A stretch of 18,090 nt of DNA from an uncultured Prevotellaceae bacterium (GTDB lineage: Bacteria > Bacteroidota > Bacteroidia > Bacteroidales > Bacteroidaceae). The translations under genes were made by a program, and so were the position numbers. Positions 15,616-18,090 of this stretch are shown here, one piece after another. The first letter of the stretch is position 1. Each line of letters starts with the position of its first letter. The notes beneath the pieces are model-generated. The model made no database searches. It saw nothing but the letters and a program-made list of their open reading frames with translations, and was not told the DNA's origin. The stretch covers positions 1 through 18,090 of the forward strand of contig CALBJW010000156.1 in NCBI GenBank assembly GCA_937893145.1, read 5' to 3'.

Positions 15616-15618
15616 GTC

Positions 15619-16212
15619 TCACTTCTTCCACACATGCACTATCTCGCCTATGTACATGACGTGAACACCTGTGCCTGTTTCATCATACCACTGGCGCTGT
15701 TCGAGGGGAATAAGGTTTTTCTGAAATTGTTCGCTATATATCTTCTTGCATTCGATAGCGAGATTTGCCTCTTTGTATATAGGGTTGCCAAGTTCCGTGA
15801 ACTCTGGTGTAAGTCCAGACCCCTTAACCTTATCCTCATCTCTTCCCGATACCGAACCGAGATACTGAAGCTTGTCTCGATAGTCTTCTGGGAAGGCGGT
15901 AACGGTAAAGTATTCGTTGTTTTCCATATACTGATACGTATATCTTGAAGTGGACACATAAACAGTCACCACAGGCTTGCCCCACAACTGCCCAAGACCA
16001 CCCCATGCGATAGTCATCATATTCATGGCAGTATCATTGCCCGCAGAGAGGATCATCCAGTCGTCTGCATACAACTTGACTGGGTTGACATCAATCTCAC
16101 GAGGATCGATTTCTGTCCATTCTTCCGACACTTCAGTTTGAGGTTCTACACTCTTGTTGCCACATGCCACCGTAACGAGGAGCATAAAGAAATAAAAAAG
16201 TAGTTTTTTCAT
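15619..16212 (-). CDS. Flavin-reductase-like (FMN-binding split-barrel) lipoprotein
   Basis: This 197-aa protein has a lipoprotein signal (MKKLLFYFFMLLVTVAC, lipidated C17) and a short Glu-rich spacer, then a complete flavin-reductase-like / flavoredoxin domain from about residue 40. Motifs seen: AMNMMTIAWGGLGQLWGKP (63-80), VYVSTSRYTYQYMEN (84-98), YFTVTAFPEDYRDKL (101-115), SVSGRDEDK (120-128), LAIECKKIY and a final HVMYIGEIVHVW. These are the FMN-contacting signatures of the family, whose cytosolic members reduce FMN or carry electrons. Here the domain would be exported and membrane-anchored, so its electron donor is unknown. It lies 23 nt after a 46-aa ORF and is probably co-transcribed with it. 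Confidence 0.88.
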   Translation of the reverse strand: MKKLLFYFFMLLVTVACGNKSVEPQTEVSEEWTEIDPREIDVNPVKLYADDWMILSAGNDTAMNMMTIAWGGLGQLWGKPVVTVYVSTSRYTYQYMENNEYFTVTAFPEDYRDKLQYLGSVSGRDEDKVKGSGLTPEFTELGNPIYKEANLAIECKKIYSEQFQKNLIPLEQRQWYDETGTGVHVMYIGEIVHVWKK

Positions 16213-16235
16213 AATTCTATTTTAATTTGGTTTAA

Positions 16236-16376
16236 TCATTTTTCCTTCTTGCCAAACAAACGCTTCCAGTTGAACTCCATCGTACCTTTGTTTGAACTAT
16301 CAAGACTGTTAGCCTTAACGGGGGATGGCTTCATCCTGAGCCACCACTTGTTATTGTCCGATTTCTTTGTTGCCAT
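16236..16376 (-). CDS. Small basic protein of 46 aa, unknown function
   Basis: ATG at 16376, TGA ending at 16236. The product starts MATKKSDNNKWWLRMKPSP and ends MEFNWKRLFGKKEK. It is lysine-rich with three tryptophans, no signal peptide and no membrane segment. The gene is on the same strand as the flavin-reductase-like gene and only 23 nt upstream of it, which suggests one transcript. A weak -7-like TATATTTA lies on the minus strand at 16410-16403. The ordered, non-repetitive composition and operon placement argue for a real gene, but I recognise no family. Confidence 0.6.
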   Translation of the reverse strand: MATKKSDNNKWWLRMKPSPVKANSLDSSNKGTMEFNWKRLFGKKEK

Positions 16377-16474
16377 AGTTTCTGCATTTTTAATTCCGAG
16401 TGTAAATATACTACATTTATAAATAACAACATATATTCTTGGACTAAAAAACGCAATTTCGCCTCATATTTCCG

Positions 16475-16525
16475 TACATTTCATGAAAAACACATACACT
16501 TTGTGAACTTCACAATTTGTACAAA
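16475..16525. repeat. Dispersed repeat family 2, copy B, with three palindromes
   Basis: The first 23 nt equal 15569-15591. Three palindromes follow one another: TTTCATGAAA (16479-16488), TTGTGAA-C-TTCACAA (16501-16515) and TTTGTACAAA (16516-16525). The element lies 40-90 nt upstream of the -7 box of the 202-aa lipoprotein gene, so it could be an operator region as well as a repeat. Confidence 0.6.
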
Positions 16526-16566
16526 ACCATTTCATAATCTATCCGCAATAGGCTTCAAAATGTCCG

Positions 16567-16574
16567 TACCTTTG
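16567..16574 (+). promoter_or_regulatory. -7 box of the 202-aa lipoprotein gene
   Basis: TACCTTTG is an exact TAnnTTTG match, followed by CA as at the DUF2147 promoter. The start would be near 16581, leaving an A-rich leader of about 50 nt. No good -33 TTTG is present, so activation from the upstream palindromes is conceivable. Confidence 0.6.
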
Positions 16575-16632
16575 CATCGTCAAACAAAATTAACAAACAA
16601 AAATTTACAAACAATTAAAAACATTAAAGATT

Positions 16633-17241
16633 ATGAAAAAATTTAATTCAATCCTCGCAATCGCTACAGTAGCAATTTCTGCAGTATTCGGTTTCACATC
16701 ATGTGACAAGAACGATGAAGTCTTCGACCAACAGCCAGAACCAGAGCCAGCAGCTCAGATCGTTCCAGTTGATGCTTTAGGTTGTATTCTCGAATACGAG
16801 TATTCTGCAGAAGCTCTCGACCTCTTCGAGATCAAGTACGAAGTAACAGAATTTGATGGTAAAGTCGAGACTTTCGAAGTTACAGAACCAGGAAAGGGAG
16901 AGATGACTTTTAAGGCTAACAGTATCAATGATGAAGGAAACGTTAAGCTTACATTAACTCCTAAGGATGTCAAGGCTATCGGCAACGAAGATACATTCTC
17001 TTTCTTGGTATTTAGCAATGTTAAATTTGTAGCATTTGCAGGCGGTGCTAACTTGTCACAACCAGTACGTGAACAGAACGCACTATTATCTGCTCATTTT
17101 TTCAATCAGCAAATTTCTCAGTCTAATTTAAAGATGGCTCAGGATCACTATAGTGGCACTTACAATGCTAAGGTATCTCTTCCAGAAAATTACAAGAACG
17201 GTATCGATCTCAGCAAAACTATGATTATCACAGCCAACTAA
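16633..17241 (+). CDS. Lipoprotein of unknown function (202 aa)
   Basis: ATG at 16633 after an A-rich leader. The signal peptide ends in a lipobox, FGFTS|C24. The mature N-terminus C-DKNDEVFDQQPEPEPAA is acidic and then proline-rich, as in many Bacteroidetes lipoproteins displayed on the cell surface. The rest is a beta-rich region with no family I recognise (VDALGCILEYEYSAEALDLFEIKYEVTEFDGK is not repeated in the window). It ends LSKTMIITAN. It is transcribed alone and has a bulged hairpin and a strong terminator downstream. Surface exposure is inferred from the acidic N-terminus; the function is unknown. Confidence 0.85.
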   Translation: MKKFNSILAIATVAISAVFGFTSCDKNDEVFDQQPEPEPAAQIVPVDALGCILEYEYSAEALDLFEIKYEVTEFDGKVETFEVTEPGKGEMTFKANSINDEGNVKLTLTPKDVKAIGNEDTFSFLVFSNVKFVAFAGGANLSQPVREQNALLSAHFFNQQISQSNLKMAQDHYSGTYNAKVSLPENYKNGIDLSKTMIITAN

Positions 17242-17254
17242 TCCCCTCCTCTCA

Positions 17255-17290
17255 TGTCAACTCCATTATGAAACTTTTCATAATTTGACA
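17255..17290 (+). other. Long bulged hairpin in the 3' region of the lipoprotein gene
   Basis: TGTCAA (17255-17260) pairs with TTGACA (17285-17290), and ATTATGAAA (17265-17273) with TTTCATAAT (17276-17284). This makes a 15-bp stem with a 4-nt bulge and a 2-nt loop, 13 nt after the stop. It lacks a T-tract. The hairpin followed by AATTTGACA recalls repeat family 2. Confidence 0.55.
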
Positions 17291-17303
17291 CATAATTTTC
17301 CCT

Positions 17304-17343
17304 GCATCACTGGTCCATTATAGGGCTGGTGATGCTTTTTTTT
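17304..17343 (+). terminator. Intrinsic terminator of the 202-aa lipoprotein gene
   Basis: GCATCAC (17304-17310) pairs with GTGATGC (17329-17335) and is followed directly by eight T residues (17336-17343) on the plus strand. Confidence 0.88.
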
Positions 17344-17433
17344 GATAACAAAAAAACTATTTTTCCCTCTTAATATGAAAGTTAACCATATTTGGAAAGT
17401 CAACGAAAAGTGAAAAGGGTTAATGTTAGGGTA

Positions 17434-17470
17434 CAAGAAAGAAAAAGACTACCCCACAAATGAGGTAGCC
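17434..17470 (-). terminator. Probable terminator of the zinc-ribbon gene unit
   Basis: On the minus strand CTACC/GGTAG arms (17468-17464 with 17453-17449) form a short stem extended past two mismatches. The T-rich run TCTTTTTCTTTCTT (17447-17434) follows. It sits about 140 nt past the stop at 17607, directly after repeat family 1 copy B. Confidence 0.6.
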
Positions 17471-17520
17471 TCCTCCATAAACCGGCAATAGAGTATTATC
17501 ACGCTCTTCGGATATAATGG
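17471..17520. repeat. Dispersed repeat family 1, copy B
   Basis: This is an ungapped match to 15511-15560, in the same position relative to a minus-strand gene and a terminator. The best conserved parts are TAAAC-Y-GGCAATA and CGCTCTTCG; the flanking hairpins differ in sequence. Confidence 0.6.
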
Positions 17521-17606
17521 TAAAATCGCCAAATTGTCTTGTTAATCGCACCCCAAGGATACGTAATAGCCAATGAGATTAGTTTGTTTCACAAAGAAGA
17601 AGTAAA

Positions 17607-17855
17607 TTAGCTTGCACCTTGCGAAAAGGAGAATTCATGTCCGCAAACATCACATTTATACTTCAATGCTGCTCTTGAGGCTCCAAGTCCGATTAGTTTA
17701 TTTCCAAATCCTGCACCAATAGCCGCTCCTACAGGTCCACCAATTAGAGCTCCTAATATCATAGCACCCCCCATTGCTCCACCTTTTACGAGTAAACTAT
17801 CTTCCGCTTTACATACATTGCCACAAATTGGGCATTTACTTTCAACTACTGCCAT
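17607..17855 (-). CDS. Small zinc-ribbon protein with an internal glycine-zipper segment
   Basis: This 82-aa protein starts MAVVESKCPICGNVC and ends KYKCDVCGHEFSFSQGAS. C8/C11 and C68/C71 form the two knuckles of a four-cysteine zinc ribbon. Between them lies a glycine/alanine-rich hydrophobic stretch (about residues 25-60: GGAMGGAMILGALIGG, then GAAIGAGFG) with GxxxG spacing like glycine-zipper membrane segments. There is no signal peptide. The gene starts 5 nt after the stop of its upstream neighbour, so the two form one unit. A role in membrane-linked sensing or assembly is possible; nothing in the sequence fixes it. Confidence 0.8.
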   Translation of the reverse strand: MAVVESKCPICGNVCKAEDSLLVKGGAMGGAMILGALIGGPVGAAIGAGFGNKLIGLGASRAALKYKCDVCGHEFSFSQGAS

Positions 17856-17860
17856 AATAA

Positions 17861-18090
17861 TTAATTTCCCTTGTTTTTTAAGATATTGAACTTATTTTTC
17901 ATCGATGACAAATCAATATTTCTATGAATTGTCAAGATACTTTCTTCAAAAACAACTTCATCCTCTTTCGATGCTATCTCCAGAATAGGATTCCTTTTAA
18001 ATTCATGATACACATCAGTCTGAATCCACATCAATGCTTCATAAACTCTTACAGGATGGTATGGATGGTCAGCATCTGAGTTTGCCATCC
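17861..18090 (-). CDS. Unknown protein, partial at N-terminus
   Basis: The frame is open to the right edge. An ATG at 18088 is possible, but only two bases precede it, so the true start may lie outside. The visible 75 residues begin MANSDADHPYHPVRVYEAL and contain an amphipathic region (VYEALMWIQTDVYHEFKRNP) and a basic, probably helical end (SSMKNKFNILKNKGN). No signal peptide, membrane segment or known motif is seen. It precedes the zinc-ribbon gene by 5 nt, which suggests linked expression. Confidence 0.6.
   Translation of the reverse strand, partial: MANSDADHPYHPVRVYEALMWIQTDVYHEFKRNPILEIASKEDEVVFEESILTIHRNIDLSSMKNKFNILKNKGN

Noticed and set aside
15569..16497. Insertion sequence bounded by the family 2 repeats
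   Set aside because: No transposase lies between the copies, the repeats are direct rather than inverted, and no target-site duplication is visible. A non-autonomous unit stays possible and is listed as a finding.
17372..17410. Near-direct repeat GAAAGTTAAC / GAAAGTCAAC and an 11-codon ORF
   Set aside because: Two 10-nt copies are too few to support an operator, and the ORF is too short to support.

Overview
The window looks like a chromosomal piece of a Bacteroidales bacterium, most likely a Prevotella-like (Prevotellaceae) genome. The evidence is as follows. Coding is AT-leaning with TAA/TGA stops. Promoters fit the Bacteroidetes -7 box TAnnTTTG, and Shine-Dalgarno sites are absent. Most signal peptides are cleaved just before Gln. 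Several large secreted proteins end in a short tail of the form (Y/F)-x3-G-x(n)-(I/V)-x-x-G-K-x-(I/L)-x-K, which matches the C-terminal sorting domain of type IX secretion (T9SS) cargo. The assignment to a genus is an inference. Almost every gene encodes an exported envelope or surface protein.

Left block (1-5992, minus strand). Five tightly spaced genes (gaps 11-38 nt) are read from one promoter near 5985-5992: a 545-aa secreted T9SS-tail protein, a 571-aa outer-membrane beta-barrel of DUF6029 type, an Omp28-related thioredoxin-like lipoprotein, a 200-aa secreted T9SS-tail protein, and a choice-of-anchor J (cleaved-adhesin-like) protein that runs off the left edge. Together they look like an outer-membrane/surface assembly.

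Middle block (6165-14873, minus strand). Two independent genes lie here. One is a 790-aa secreted CotH-kinase-family protein with a lamin-tail domain. The other is a 1982-aa multidomain surface protein with internal duplications. Each has its own terminator, and the CotH gene has a near-consensus promoter packed against the terminator of the giant gene. Between the CotH stop and its terminator lies a 22-nt-period array of overlapping hairpins preceded by a promoter-like sequence; this is the most unusual non-coding structure in the window. The gene-free stretch 5933-6298 contains the left-block promoter, about 170 nt of AT-rich sequence in which I see nothing convincing, then the terminator and the array.

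Right block (14874-18090). A DUF2147 secreted protein (+) converges on a two-gene minus unit made of a 46-aa small protein and a flavin-reductase-like lipoprotein. Next come a 202-aa lipoprotein of unknown function (+), then a minus-strand pair made of a zinc-ribbon/glycine-zipper small protein and a partial unknown gene at the right edge. The intergenic DNA here is rich in structure: two different families of dispersed repeats, each with two copies, plus several hairpins and terminators. The gene-free stretch 17242-17606 holds a bulged hairpin, a strong terminator, a second terminator on the other strand and one repeat copy. Nothing convincing is seen in 17344-17433 or 17521-17606.

No tRNA, rRNA, transposase, integrase or CRISPR array was seen.
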